From contig NZ_JAQGCZ010000003.1 in the NCBI RefSeq assembly GCF_027706845.1, forward strand, positions 186,001-250,000: 64,000 bases of DNA, read 5' to 3'. The notes under the pieces are model-generated. The model saw only the letters and a list, made by a program, of their open reading frames with translations, ran no database searches and had not been told where the DNA came from. Below are positions 42,977 through 51,873 of the stretch, piece after piece. Both the position numbers and the translations under genes were made by a program. Source of the DNA: Mycolicibacterium sp. BiH015 (GTDB taxonomy: Bacteria > Actinomycetota > Actinomycetes > Mycobacteriales > Mycobacteriaceae). The stretch's first letter is position 1, and every line of letters begins with the position of its first letter.

Positions 42977-44641
42977 GTGGCAGCCCGCCAGCATTCCCTC
43001 AGCTCGACGATCGCCGGTCTGCACGGCGATGAGCGAACTGTCGGCAGCCCGCTGACCGCCGCCGAGATGGTGTTCATGCGCCGGACGCGGCTGTTCGGGG
43101 CCACCGGCACCGTACTGATGGCGATCGGCGCACTGGGCGCAGGCGCCCGGCCCGTGGTGCAGGACCCGACCTTCGGCGTCCGGCTGTTGAACCTGCCGTC
43201 CCGCATCGCGACGGTGTCGCTGACGATGACGACGACCGGCGCGGTGATGATGGCTCTGGCGTGGCTGATGCTGGGCCGATTCACGCTGGGCAAGCGCAAG
43301 ATGACGCGCAGCCAACTCGACCGCACGCTGCTGCTGTGGGCCCTCCCGCTGCTGCTGGCGCCACCCATGTACAGCAAGGACGTCTACTCCTACCTCGCAC
43401 AGAGCGAGATCTCGCTGCAGGGCAACGACCCGTACGAGGTGGGTCCTGCCACCGGCCTCGGCCTCGACCACGTCTTCACGCTGTCGGTTCCCAGCATGTG
43501 GCGTGAGACCCCGGCGCCGTACGGTCCGCTGTTCCTGTGGATCGGCCGCGGAATCTCGCAGATCACCGGCGAGAACATCGTGGAGGCCGTGCTGTTTCAC
43601 CGCCTTGTCGTGCTGCTCGGCGTGGGGATGATCGTGTGGGCGACCCCGCGGCTGGCGCGCCGCTGCGGCGTCGCCGAGGTCAGCGCCCTGTGGCTCGGTG
43701 CGGCGAACCCGCTGCTGTTCATGCACCTGGTGGCAGGCATCCACAATGAGGCTCTGATGCTGGGCCTCATGTTGGCGGGCACCGAATTCGCCCTGCGCGG
43801 AGTCGACGCCTCCACCCGCTTGATTCCGCGACCGCTGGCGTGGCCCCGCGACCGTGAGCAGTGGCTGCGCTGGTACCCCGTGGCGATGTTGGTGGCGGGC
43901 ACCGTGCTGATCACGATGTCGTCCCAGGTCAAGTTGCCCTCGCTGCTGGCGCTCGGATTCGTGGCGATGGCGCTGGCCTGTCGCTGGGGCGGCACGGTGA
44001 AGGGGTTCTTCCTCGCGGGCGGATCGCTGGGCGCGGTGGCGCTCGCCGTCATGGCGCTGATCGGCTGGGCCAGCGGTCTCGGCTTCGGCTGGCTGTTCAC
44101 CCTCGGCACCGCCAACGTCGTCCGCAGCTGGATGTCGCCTCCGACGCTGCTCGCGCTGGGCACCGGCCAGGTCGGCATCCTGCTCGGGCTGGGTGACCAC
44201 ACCACCGCCGTGCTAGCACTGACTCGCGCCATCGGCGTCAGCCTGATCGCGGTGATCGTCCTGTGGCTGCTGTTCGCCGTGCTTCGCGGCCGGTTGCATC
44301 CCGTCGGTGGGCTCGGCGTCGCCCTCGGCGCCACACTGCTGCTGTTCCCCGTGGTCCAGCCGTGGTACGTGCTGTGGGCCATCATCCCCCTCGCGGCGTG
44401 GGCGACGCGTCCCCGCTTCAGGGCGGCAGCCATCGTCGTCACCCTCGTCGTCGGAATCTTCGGGCCCACCGCCAACGGCGACAGATTCGCCCTCTTCCAG
44501 ATCGCGCTGGCGACGGCGGCGAGCTTCCTGATCCTGGTGATGTTGGTCGTGCTGACCTATCGCTGGCTGCCCTGGCGGCCGGTGCACGAGGAACCGGCAC
44601 CGCCCAGGGCCAAGGTCGACGCCTACGCTGAGTCTCCGTGA
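42977..44641 (+). CDS. mptB: Alpha-(1->6)-mannopyranosyltransferase MptB
   Basis: A 554-residue GT-C polytopic membrane protein with about a dozen hydrophobic segments. The catalytic-loop acidic motif is PPMYSKDVYSYLAQSEIS near residue 130-145. It matches Rv1459c (MptB), which uses polyprenyl-phosphate-mannose to start the alpha-1,6-mannan core of lipomannan and lipoarabinomannan. I chose GTG 42977. It diverges from sufR as in M. tuberculosis and is coupled by a GTGA overlap to the ABC genes that follow. Confidence 0.93.
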   Translation: MAARQHSLSSTIAGLHGDERTVGSPLTAAEMVFMRRTRLFGATGTVLMAIGALGAGARPVVQDPTFGVRLLNLPSRIATVSLTMTTTGAVMMALAWLMLGRFTLGKRKMTRSQLDRTLLLWALPLLLAPPMYSKDVYSYLAQSEISLQGNDPYEVGPATGLGLDHVFTLSVPSMWRETPAPYGPLFLWIGRGISQITGENIVEAVLFHRLVVLLGVGMIVWATPRLARRCGVAEVSALWLGAANPLLFMHLVAGIHNEALMLGLMLAGTEFALRGVDASTRLIPRPLAWPRDREQWLRWYPVAMLVAGTVLITMSSQVKLPSLLALGFVAMALACRWGGTVKGFFLAGGSLGAVALAVMALIGWASGLGFGWLFTLGTANVVRSWMSPPTLLALGTGQVGILLGLGDHTTAVLALTRAIGVSLIAVIVLWLLFAVLRGRLHPVGGLGVALGATLLLFPVVQPWYVLWAIIPLAAWATRPRFRAAAIVVTLVVGIFGPTANGDRFALFQIALATAASFLILVMLVVLTYRWLPWRPVHEEPAPPRAKVDAYAESP

Positions 44642-45576
44642 CCCCCGTTCCTCCCGGCGCCCCTCCCGTTTTGCTGCGTGGGGTGAGCAAGCGGTACGGG
44701 TCGACGACCGCCGTCTCGGAGCTCGACCTCGACGTCCAGACCGCGGAGGTGTTCGCGCTCCTCGGCCCCAACGGCGCGGGAAAAACGACGACGATCGAGA
44801 TGTGCGAGGGCTTCCTCAAGCCCGACGCCGGCTCGATCCGAATCCTCGGCCTCGATCCGGTCGCCGACAACGCCGAGGTCCGGGCGCGTGTCGGCGTCAT
44901 GCTGCAGGGCGGCGGCGCGTACCCCGCCGCGCGGGCAGGCGAAATGCTCGACCTGGTGGCTTCCTACGCCGCCAACCCGCTGGATCCCCAGTGGTTACTC
45001 GACACCTTGGGCCTTACCGACTCGGCGCGGACCACCTATCGCCGCCTCTCGGGTGGGCAGCAGCAGCGCCTCGCCCTGGCGTGCGCGGTGGTGGGACGCC
45101 CCGAGCTGGTGTTCCTCGACGAGCCGACCGCCGGAATGGACGCGCACGCCCGGATCGTGGTGTGGGAGTTGATCGATGCGCTGCGCCGCGACGGCGTCAC
45201 GGTCGTGCTGACCACCCACCAGCTCACCGAGGCCGAGGAACTCGCCGACCGCATCCTGATCATCGACCACGGTGCCGCCGTGGCAACAGGAACGCCGGCC
45301 GAGCTGATGCGCAGCGGTGCGGAGAACCAGCTGAGGTTCCGCGCGCCACGCATGCTCGATCTCTCGCTGCTCATCTCGGCGTTGCCGGAGGATTATCGGG
45401 CGTCCGAGACCGCACCCGGCGAATACCTTGTCGAGGGGCACATCGACCCACAGGTGCTAGCCACCGTCACCGCATGGTGCGCCCGTCTCGACGTACTCGC
45501 CACCGACATGCGTGTCGAGCAACGCAGCCTCGAAGACGTGTTCCTCGACCTGACCGGACGGGAGCTGCGCTCGTGA
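44638..45576 (+). CDS. ABC exporter ATPase (Rv1458c-type)
   Basis: A 312-residue ATPase. Walker A GPNGAGKTTT near residue 45, signature LSGGQQQRLALACA, Walker B LVFLDEPTAGMD, H-loop TTHQLTEAEEL, and the C-terminal regulatory tail ending QRSLEDVFLDLTGREL. GTG start within the mptB stop. Coupled to the permease that follows. Conserved position next to mptB suggests a role in envelope glycolipid export, but the substrate is unknown. Confidence 0.92.
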   Translation: MTPVPPGAPPVLLRGVSKRYGSTTAVSELDLDVQTAEVFALLGPNGAGKTTTIEMCEGFLKPDAGSIRILGLDPVADNAEVRARVGVMLQGGGAYPAARAGEMLDLVASYAANPLDPQWLLDTLGLTDSARTTYRRLSGGQQQRLALACAVVGRPELVFLDEPTAGMDAHARIVVWELIDALRRDGVTVVLTTHQLTEAEELADRILIIDHGAAVATGTPAELMRSGAENQLRFRAPRMLDLSLLISALPEDYRASETAPGEYLVEGHIDPQVLATVTAWCARLDVLATDMRVEQRSLEDVFLDLTGRELRS

Positions 45577-46343
45577 ATCGTTTCGCACCGGGCACCTTCA
45601 CCCCGGACCCGCGTGCGGCCGCCGTGCCCAGGATGCTGGCCGCGCAATTCGGCCTCGAGCTGCGCCTGCTCCTGCGCAACGGGGAGCAGCTGCTGCTGAC
45701 GATGTTCATCCCGATCACGCTGCTGGTCGGCCTGACGCTGCTGCCCCTGGGTTCTTTCGGACCCAACCGCGCCGCGACGTTCGTCCCCGCGATCATGGCG
45801 CTCGCCGTCATCTCCACGGCGTTCACCGGTCAGGCGATCGCCGTCGCGTTCGACCGCCGCTACGGCGCGCTGAAACGGCTGGGAGCTACCGCACTGCCGG
45901 TGTGGGGTGTCGTCGCAGGCAAGTCACTGGCGGTGGTGGCGGTCGTCTTTCTGCAGTCAATACTGTTCGGCGCCATTGGATTTGCGCTCGGGTGGCGTCC
46001 GCCGCTGGCCGGCCTCGCCCTCGGCGCGGTGATCATCGCGCTGGGCACGGCGGTGTTCGCCGCGCTGGGCCTGCTCCTCGGGGGCACGCTACGCGCCGAG
46101 ATCGTGTTGGCCGTCGCGAATCTGCTGTGGTTCGTCTTCGCCGGGCTCGGCGCCCTGACGCTGGAGGGCGGCATGGTCCCGACAGCCGTGCAGTGGGTGG
46201 CCCGCCTGACACCGTCGGGCGCACTGACCGAAGCGCTGTCGCGCGCGATGATGCTGTCAATGGACTGGTTCGGACTCGCGACGCTGGCCGTCTGGGGTGC
46301 CGTCGCCGCGCTCGGCGCGCTGCGGTGGTTCCGGTTCACCTGA
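45573..46343 (+). CDS. ABC-2 permease (Rv1457c-type)
   Basis: A 256-residue membrane protein with six hydrophobic segments, starting with a GTG that overlaps the ATPase stop. MLAAQFGLELRLLLRNGEQ precedes TM1; the C-terminal WVARLTPSGALTEALSRAMM is the ABC-2 hallmark. Forms the exporter with the preceding ATPase. Its last 87 nt overlap the convergent DAPG-hydrolase-like gene, an unusually long overlap. Confidence 0.9.
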   Translation: MNRFAPGTFTPDPRAAAVPRMLAAQFGLELRLLLRNGEQLLLTMFIPITLLVGLTLLPLGSFGPNRAATFVPAIMALAVISTAFTGQAIAVAFDRRYGALKRLGATALPVWGVVAGKSLAVVAVVFLQSILFGAIGFALGWRPPLAGLALGAVIIALGTAVFAALGLLLGGTLRAEIVLAVANLLWFVFAGLGALTLEGGMVPTAVQWVARLTPSGALTEALSRAMMLSMDWFGLATLAVWGAVAALGALRWFRFT

Positions 46344-46955
46344 CGAATTGAGCTGCGGCAGCAGATATTCCAGCTGACCGACTTCCTCGATGTTGTGCTT
46401 GACCCACGCATGGGCCTTCTCGCTGGAGAACCTTCGGCGCAACACCCTGTTGATCGGTGACAGCAGACGCGACCGCACGCCGAGATCCATCACCGTCACG
46501 TAGTGGGCGCCGTCGGCACCCGCAGACCAGGTGTGCTCCAGCTGGAAGACGGGGATCCCGGCGAGACGAAGCACCAGCCGGATACCGGTCTCGTCGAGCT
46601 TCTCCACCCTGGCCACCTCGTCGACCGTGAACTCGGGCCGGGCTCCGAACGCCTCGACCATGTGGAAGCGAGCCCCTTCGGCCGCGCCACCCGTGGGCGC
46701 CGGCCGGGCCAGCTCCCAGAGGATGTGGTCGACCGGGTGCCAGGCGTGATAGCGGTGCACGATCTGGCCGCCGTAGGCCATCGTGCCGCCCAGGTGGGTG
46801 AACCAGTCGAGCAGCATCGCCGGGGTCACACCTGCGAGCGGTCGGTGATCGATCGTGATGCGGCGACGCCCCCGGGGGCATTCCGTGATCTGCACGGTAG
46901 CGGTGTCGACGGCACGGAGCGGATAGAGCAGGGGTAAGGACATGGCGGTGATCAT
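46257..46955 (-). CDS. DAPG-hydrolase (PhlG) fold protein
   Basis: A 232-residue protein. HLGGTMAYGGQIVHRYHAWHP, DHILWELARP, GARFHMVEAFG, and SSEKAHAWVKHNIEEVGQLEYLLPQL are the conserved blocks of the family containing diacetylphloroglucinol hydrolase, with His and Glu residues that could bind Zn. I chose ATG 46955, with GGAG upstream. It diverges from a TetR gene across two matching operator-like sequences, so it is probably induced by a substrate-like ligand. True substrate unknown. Confidence 0.78.
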   Translation of the reverse strand: MITAMSLPLLYPLRAVDTATVQITECPRGRRRITIDHRPLAGVTPAMLLDWFTHLGGTMAYGGQIVHRYHAWHPVDHILWELARPAPTGGAAEGARFHMVEAFGARPEFTVDEVARVEKLDETGIRLVLRLAGIPVFQLEHTWSAGADGAHYVTVMDLGVRSRLLSPINRVLRRRFSSEKAHAWVKHNIEEVGQLEYLLPQLNSSGEPEPPQRAERGDGTPDGQRRESEPVH

Positions 46956-46967
46956 CGGATTCTCCAA

Positions 46968-46983
46968 GATACGTTTGCGTTTC
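46968..46983 (+). promoter_or_regulatory. TetR operator candidate, copy 1
   Basis: GATACGTTTGCGTTTC lies just before the DAPG-hydrolase-like start. It matches copy 2 (47016-47031) at 14 of 16 positions. Likely bound by the divergent TetR protein. Confidence 0.55.
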
Positions 46984-47015
46984 TTATGTTGAGAACCCTA
47001 GGGTGTACCGCATAA

Positions 47016-47031
47016 GATACGCAAGCGTTTC
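47016..47031 (+). promoter_or_regulatory. TetR operator candidate, copy 2
   Basis: GATACGCAAGCGTTTC, internally near-palindromic (ACGCAAGCGT core), lies 25 bp upstream of the TetR start. CTTATG and CATAAG in inverse orientation lie on the inner sides of the two copies (46983-46988 and 47011-47016). Confidence 0.6.
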
Positions 47032-47055
47032 TAATGGAAGAGAGCGGGATCACAA

Positions 47056-47634
47056 ATGGGCAGGCGTCGCGGCGCAGAACTCGATTCCGCCATCCGGGCG
47101 GCGGTGCTGGAACTCCTCGGCGCGCAAGGGCCCGACGGGGTGACGATGGAAGCCGTCGCAGCGGCCGCCCACACCAGCAAGCCCGTTCTCTACCGCCGCT
47201 GGCCCGATCGGCGGGCGCTGTTGCGCGACACACTCATGGGCGTGGCCTCCACCTCGTTGCCGAGCCAGGACACGGGCAGTTTCCGCGGTGACATCCTCGC
47301 GGTGCTGCGGGCATGGAAGGAACTGTTCGCCGGAAAGACCGGGCCGTTGATGAGGTCGGTCCTGATGGCGGTCGCCGTGGACCCGGAACTTGAGGCGACG
47401 TTCCGCGCGGACGTCATCGGCATGCGCAAGCAGGAGATGGATCTGATCTTCGCGCGCGGCGTCGAGCGTGGCGAGGTGCGTGCCGACGCGCCGGTGGAGC
47501 TGCTGCGTGAACTCGGCCAGAGCGTGCTCTGGCACCGCCTGTTGATCACCGGCGATCCGATCGACGACGACCTCGTCACCCGACTTGTCGACGACCTGTT
47601 GATGCCGTTGGTACGCCCCTACTACGAGCGGTAG
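47056..47634 (+). CDS. TetR-family regulator divergent from the PhlG-like gene
   Basis: A 192-residue TetR protein. DNA-binding helices: VLELLGAQGPDGVTMEAVAAAA and TSKPVLYRRWPDRRALLRDTL (residues ~15-60). The C-terminal half is the TetR_C domain often found in regulators of degradation or efflux genes. Start at ATG 47056 with AGAGAGCGGGA upstream. Probably autoregulated through the paired operator sequences. Confidence 0.92.
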   Translation: MGRRRGAELDSAIRAAVLELLGAQGPDGVTMEAVAAAAHTSKPVLYRRWPDRRALLRDTLMGVASTSLPSQDTGSFRGDILAVLRAWKELFAGKTGPLMRSVLMAVAVDPELEATFRADVIGMRKQEMDLIFARGVERGEVRADAPVELLRELGQSVLWHRLLITGDPIDDDLVTRLVDDLLMPLVRPYYER

Positions 47635-47658
47635 TTATCGAGCCTCTACCATCGGAGC

Positions 47659-48687
47659 GTGCCCGTCGGACGACTCTTTCTGCGGCTCGTCGACCTGCTC
47701 CCCGAGCCGAGCCTCCGGGTGCAGCGGATCGTCGCCGCGGCCGTCATCCTGACCCAGGGCGGCATCGCCGTGACCGGCGCCATCGTGAGGGTCACCGCAT
47801 CCGGGCTCGGTTGCCCGACGTGGCCGCAATGCTTCCCCGGCAGCTTCACTCCGGTGCCTCACGCCGAGGTCCCCGGAATCCATCAGGCCGTCGAATTCGG
47901 CAACCGCCTGCTGACCTTCCTCGTCGTCCTGACCGCGGCCGCGGCCGTTGTCGCGGTCACACGCGCCCGGCGCCGACGCGAGGTGCTCCTCTACGCGTGG
48001 CTGATGCCGGCGTCGACGGTGCTCCAGGCGGTGATCGGCGGGATCACGGTGTTGACCGGGCTGCTGTGGTGGACGGTCGCGATCCACCTGCTGGTGTCGA
48101 TGGCCATGGTGTGGCTGGCCGTGCTTCTCTACGTCAAGATCGGCGAGCCCGACACGGGAGCGTGGACGACGCGCGTTCCGAAACCGTTGCGCCAGCTGAC
48201 TGTCCTGTCGGCTGTGACGCTGGCCGCGGTGCTCGTGACGGGGACGATGGTGACCGGGGCGGGCCCGCACGCCGGGGACAAGAGCGTCGACCGGCCGGTG
48301 CCGCGCCTGCAGATCGAGATCACCACCCTGGTGCACATGCATTCGTCGCTGCTGGTGGCTTACCTGGCGTTGCTGGTCGCCCTCGGGTTCGCCCTGGTGG
48401 CGGTGCACGCGCCGACTCCGGTGGTGACCCGGCTACGCGTCGTGGTGGTCCCCGTCGCCGCCCAGGGTTCGCTCGGCGCCGTCCAGTTCTTCACAGGAGT
48501 TCCCGAGGCGCTGGTGGCGCTCCACGTGGCAGGGGCCGCGGCGTGCACCGCGGCAACCGCCGCGCTATGGGCGTCGATGCGAGAACGGACCGAGCCCGCG
48601 ACGCTCGAGAGCCGACTCGACGCCGAGGGCGAACCGGCGCTGGGCAGCCTGCCGGGAGGTGTCGTCAAGCTGCCGCCAGCCCAGTGA
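47659..48687 (+). CDS. ctaA: Heme A synthase CtaA
   Basis: A 342-residue membrane protein that oxidises heme O to heme A for cytochrome aa3. It has eight hydrophobic segments and the paired His motifs: VTASGLGCPTWPQC with a Cys pair in the first loop, HQAVEFGNRLLTF, AIHLLVSM, HMHSSLLVAYL and ALHVAGAA supply heme ligands. The C-terminal ~32 residues extend beyond the usual mycobacterial length and overlap the convergent ATP-grasp gene by 123 nt, so that tail may be dispensable. Works with CtaB (51.9 kb). Confidence 0.93.
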   Translation: MPVGRLFLRLVDLLPEPSLRVQRIVAAAVILTQGGIAVTGAIVRVTASGLGCPTWPQCFPGSFTPVPHAEVPGIHQAVEFGNRLLTFLVVLTAAAAVVAVTRARRRREVLLYAWLMPASTVLQAVIGGITVLTGLLWWTVAIHLLVSMAMVWLAVLLYVKIGEPDTGAWTTRVPKPLRQLTVLSAVTLAAVLVTGTMVTGAGPHAGDKSVDRPVPRLQIEITTLVHMHSSLLVAYLALLVALGFALVAVHAPTPVVTRLRVVVVPVAAQGSLGAVQFFTGVPEALVALHVAGAAACTAATAALWASMRERTEPATLESRLDAEGEPALGSLPGGVVKLPPAQ

Positions 48688-49503
48688 GGGTTCGACGAGT
48701 TCGAGTTCCAGCAGTACCGGGGCGTCGGCTGCACCGAGCACGTCGACGCGCGCGTAGAGCAGGTCGCTGACGTCGGTGCCCAGATGTGCGGCTGCCGCGG
48801 CGAGCGCCTGCCGGCCGAGGTCCCACAGCTCGAAATCGGGATCGGCGGGCCGCAGGCTCTCCTCGGCATAGGTGCCCGACTCGTCGAACACCGGGCGCTG
48901 CCCCGGCGGCGGCAGCAGCGGCCCCTTGGTGAAGGCGTGAGATTGTCGGCCACTCAGAAAAACCAGCGCGGTCTCACCGTCACCCACACGGCGGTCGTAG
49001 GGCTGCACCACCGCAGTGCGGCCGGCCGCCTGTAACGACTCAGCATGGGCGCGCGCCGTGGCCGCGTCGGAAAAGCGCAGCGCTCCAACCGAACCCGCAC
49101 CGACCGATGGCTTGACCACGACTTCGCCGTCCGGGATGCGGACGCGCTCCCCCGGCGCGAAGAACGTACTGGGCACGATGGGGACGCCCGCCGCGGACAG
49201 ATCGGCCAGGTACGTCTTGTCGGCGTTCCACGCGACAACCTCGGGCGAGTTGAGCAGGTTCTGCACCTGCTGCGTCCAGCGCAGAAAGTCGTCGAGCCGG
49301 TCGGTGTAGTCCCAGGTGGCGCGCAGGATGACCACATCGGCGGCCAGTGTCGCCGGATCGTCCCACGGCAGCCACCGCGCATGCAGGCCGCGGCCACGCA
49401 GTGCCTCAACCAGTCCCGAGTCGTCACCGTCACCCTCGGGCAGCGCCCGACAGCCGGCCAACACGATGCGCGGATGGAAGACGTCGGGGCGTGCCAGTTT
49501 CAT
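48565..49503 (-). CDS. ATP-grasp domain protein (Rv1455-like)
   Basis: A 312-residue ATP-grasp enzyme related to RimK/glutathione-synthetase folds. WNADKTYLADLSAAGVPIVPS, GEVVVKPSVGAGSVGALRFS (ATP-binding loop, near 148-166), and VLLELELVEPSLGW (metal-binding Glu residues near 273-280) are visible. It may ligate an amino acid or carboxylate. Its 3' end overlaps ctaA by 123 nt; the overlapping part encodes residues beyond the metal site. It diverges from the quinone oxidoreductase gene 21 bp away. Function unknown. Confidence 0.82.
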   Translation of the reverse strand: MKLARPDVFHPRIVLAGCRALPEGDGDDSGLVEALRGRGLHARWLPWDDPATLAADVVILRATWDYTDRLDDFLRWTQQVQNLLNSPEVVAWNADKTYLADLSAAGVPIVPSTFFAPGERVRIPDGEVVVKPSVGAGSVGALRFSDAATARAHAESLQAAGRTAVVQPYDRRVGDGETALVFLSGRQSHAFTKGPLLPPPGQRPVFDESGTYAEESLRPADPDFELWDLGRQALAAAAAHLGTDVSDLLYARVDVLGAADAPVLLELELVEPSLGWRQLDDTSRQAAQRRFALGVESALERRGLGPFSHRRP

Positions 49504-49524
49504 GACGAGAGGATGATAGTTCGC

Positions 49525-50499
49525 ATGCACGCCATTGAAGTCGCCGAGACCGGCGGACCCGAAGTCCTGTCCTTCGTCGAGAAGCAGCAACCCGAGCCCG
49601 GTCCCGGCCAGGTACTCATCAAGGCCGAAGCGATCGGCGTGAACTTCATCGACACGTACTTCCGGTCCGGGCTGTATCCGCGCGAGACCCCGTTCGTCGT
49701 CGGTTCGGAGGTGTGCGGAGTGATCCAGGCCGTCGGCGACAACGTCGCGGCGCTCAACGTCGGAGATCGGGTCGTCACCGCCCAAGCCCTCGGTGCCTAC
49801 GCCGAATACTCGCTGGCGCCAGCTGATTTCGTGGCGTACGTGCCTGACGGCGTGGCACCGGACGTGGCAGCCTCGTCGCTGCTCAAAGGCATGACGGCGC
49901 ACTACCTCATCAAGTCGACGTATCCGGTGCAGCAGGGCGACGCCGTGCTGGTGCACGCCGGAGCGGGCGGCGTGGGCCTGATCCTGACGCAGTGGATCAC
50001 CAGCCTCGCCGCGTCGGTGATCACAACGGTGTCCACCCCGGACAAGGCCGAGTTGTCGCGACAGGCCGGCGCCGTCGAGGTGCTCGACTACCCCGACGAC
50101 CCGACAGCATTCCGCGACCGGATCCGCGAACTGACCGACGGCGACGGTGTCGCGGCGGTGTTCGACGGGGTCGGTGCGTCGACGTTCGAGGCGAGCCTGG
50201 CTAGCCTCGCGGTCAGGGGCACGCTGGCGCTCTTCGGTGCCGCGAGTGGCCCCGTTCCGCCGGTCGACCCGCAGCGGTTGAATACAGCGGGTTCGGTGTT
50301 CCTGACCCGCCCCAACCTCGGCCACTACACCCGCACGCCCGACGAATTCTCTTGGCGCGCAGGCGAACTGCTGACCGCGATCGCCGACGGGACCCTCAAC
50401 GTCACCGTCAGCCGCCGGTACTCACTACGCGAGGCCGAGCAGGCGCATCGTGATCTGCAAGGACGCAAAACCGTCGGATCAGTGGTGCTGGTCCCCTAG
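49525..50499 (+). CDS. qor: NADPH:quinone oxidoreductase (zinc-independent MDR)
   Basis: A 324-residue medium-chain reductase without catalytic zinc. N-terminal GVNFIDTYFRSGLYP is the family signature for quinone reductases, and the cofactor loop is VHAGAGGVGLILTQW near 150. The ATG at 49525 diverges closely from the ATP-grasp gene. Matches Rv1454c. Confidence 0.93.
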   Translation: MHAIEVAETGGPEVLSFVEKQQPEPGPGQVLIKAEAIGVNFIDTYFRSGLYPRETPFVVGSEVCGVIQAVGDNVAALNVGDRVVTAQALGAYAEYSLAPADFVAYVPDGVAPDVAASSLLKGMTAHYLIKSTYPVQQGDAVLVHAGAGGVGLILTQWITSLAASVITTVSTPDKAELSRQAGAVEVLDYPDDPTAFRDRIRELTDGDGVAAVFDGVGASTFEASLASLAVRGTLALFGAASGPVPPVDPQRLNTAGSVFLTRPNLGHYTRTPDEFSWRAGELLTAIADGTLNVTVSRRYSLREAEQAHRDLQGRKTVGSVVLVP

Positions 50500-51794
50500 T
50501 CCGCCATATCGGCGCGGGCCATCGCATCCTGGTAGTCGTCGACGTTGATGTCCTGCGCCGTCACGGTCTTGGCGCCGTTGTAGACGTCGCGGTCGATCTC
50601 GTCGTCAGCGTTGGCGACGAGCATCGCCACGAACGTGTCACCGTTGACGTTGAGAAATGTCCGGAAGATGCCGGAGAACCAGTCGACGGCGATCAGCAGG
50701 CCGACCGCCTCGAACGGCAGTCCCAGCGATGTCGCGAGGAACATGGCGACCACAGGGAAGCCGCCGGGGACGGTGATGGTGCCCATGTTCAGCAGGATCG
50801 CCAATCCCATGCCGAGCACGATCTGCCCGAGGCTCAACTCGACGTCGCCCGCCTGGGCCAGAAACATCACGACGATCATGTAGTTGAGGACGGCGCCGTA
50901 GGAACCCATCGTCAACCCGATGGACAGCGTGAAGTTGGCGACCTTCTGGCTTACGCCGACTTTTTCCACCGTGTTCTTCAGCACCGTCGGGAAGGTGACC
51001 GCCGAACTCGTCGTCGTGACCGCGATCGCCGTCTGCTCGGCCAACTTGCCCGGGAGCAGCAGCGGGTTGAGCCGTGTCCGCACCGTGACGACGACGACGA
51101 ACGCGGCGAAGAGGATAAGGACCCCGAGCAGCGTCGTACCGAGGTACTTCAGCGCCGTGGTGACCACCGCGAAACCCACATCGCCGGCGAGTGCGGCCAG
51201 CAGGCAGAACACGCCGATGGGTGCGATGTACATGACGAGCCGGATCATGGTCAGCACGATCTGCTGAATCTGGTCGATGAACGTCAGCACCCTGGTGTCA
51301 CCGGTCTTGCTGATCTGGGTGCGCAGAGCGATCCCGAACAGCAGCGAGAAGACGATGATCGGCACCATCGTCGCCGTCGACATCGCGTCGAAGATGTTGG
51401 TGGACACGAAGTTCAGCAGCGTGTCCTGCCAGCCGAGTGCCTCTTGCGCGGACTCCTGCAAGCTCGGGTCGACCTCCTCGTCGAACACGATGCCGGTGCC
51501 CGGCTTGATCATCGCGCTCAGCGCCCACGCGAGAACGGCAGCCAGCATGGAGAAGCCGAGCATCCACGTGAAGGTGCGCACGGCGATCTTCCCGGTGCCG
51601 GTTCCCGTCATCGAACCGGTGGCGACGATCACCGACGCCATCACCAACGGGACGATCGACATCTGAATCAACCGGATGAACATGTCGCCGACGAACTTCA
51701 GATTCGCCGCCCACTCACCGGCCAACAGACCGAACACGATGCCACCGACGGCAGCGACGCCGATCTGAACCGCCGGGTGCCTCAGGGTCTTCAT
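50496..51794 (-). CDS. Dicarboxylate/glutamate:cation symporter (DAACS family)
   Basis: A 432-residue polytopic transporter. Eight or more membrane segments; the conserved Ser-rich hairpin TTTSSAVTFPTVLKN, the NMGTITVPGGFPVVAMFLA region and the late DWFSGIFRTFLNVNGDTF motif with the substrate-binding Asp/Arg/Asn set are present. Imports C4-dicarboxylates or acidic amino acids with Na+ or H+. Its stop overlaps that of the convergent qor gene. In M. tuberculosis the related dctA lies elsewhere. Confidence 0.92.
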   Translation of the reverse strand: MKTLRHPAVQIGVAAVGGIVFGLLAGEWAANLKFVGDMFIRLIQMSIVPLVMASVIVATGSMTGTGTGKIAVRTFTWMLGFSMLAAVLAWALSAMIKPGTGIVFDEEVDPSLQESAQEALGWQDTLLNFVSTNIFDAMSTATMVPIIVFSLLFGIALRTQISKTGDTRVLTFIDQIQQIVLTMIRLVMYIAPIGVFCLLAALAGDVGFAVVTTALKYLGTTLLGVLILFAAFVVVVTVRTRLNPLLLPGKLAEQTAIAVTTTSSAVTFPTVLKNTVEKVGVSQKVANFTLSIGLTMGSYGAVLNYMIVVMFLAQAGDVELSLGQIVLGMGLAILLNMGTITVPGGFPVVAMFLATSLGLPFEAVGLLIAVDWFSGIFRTFLNVNGDTFVAMLVANADDEIDRDVYNGAKTVTAQDINVDDYQDAMARADMAD

Positions 51795-51873
51795 AGGTTG
51801 AGCACCGTATGGCCGGATGGCTACCGGGAGGTGCCCTTGCAGTTGCGCCCCTGTTACGCGGGCACGGACATGG

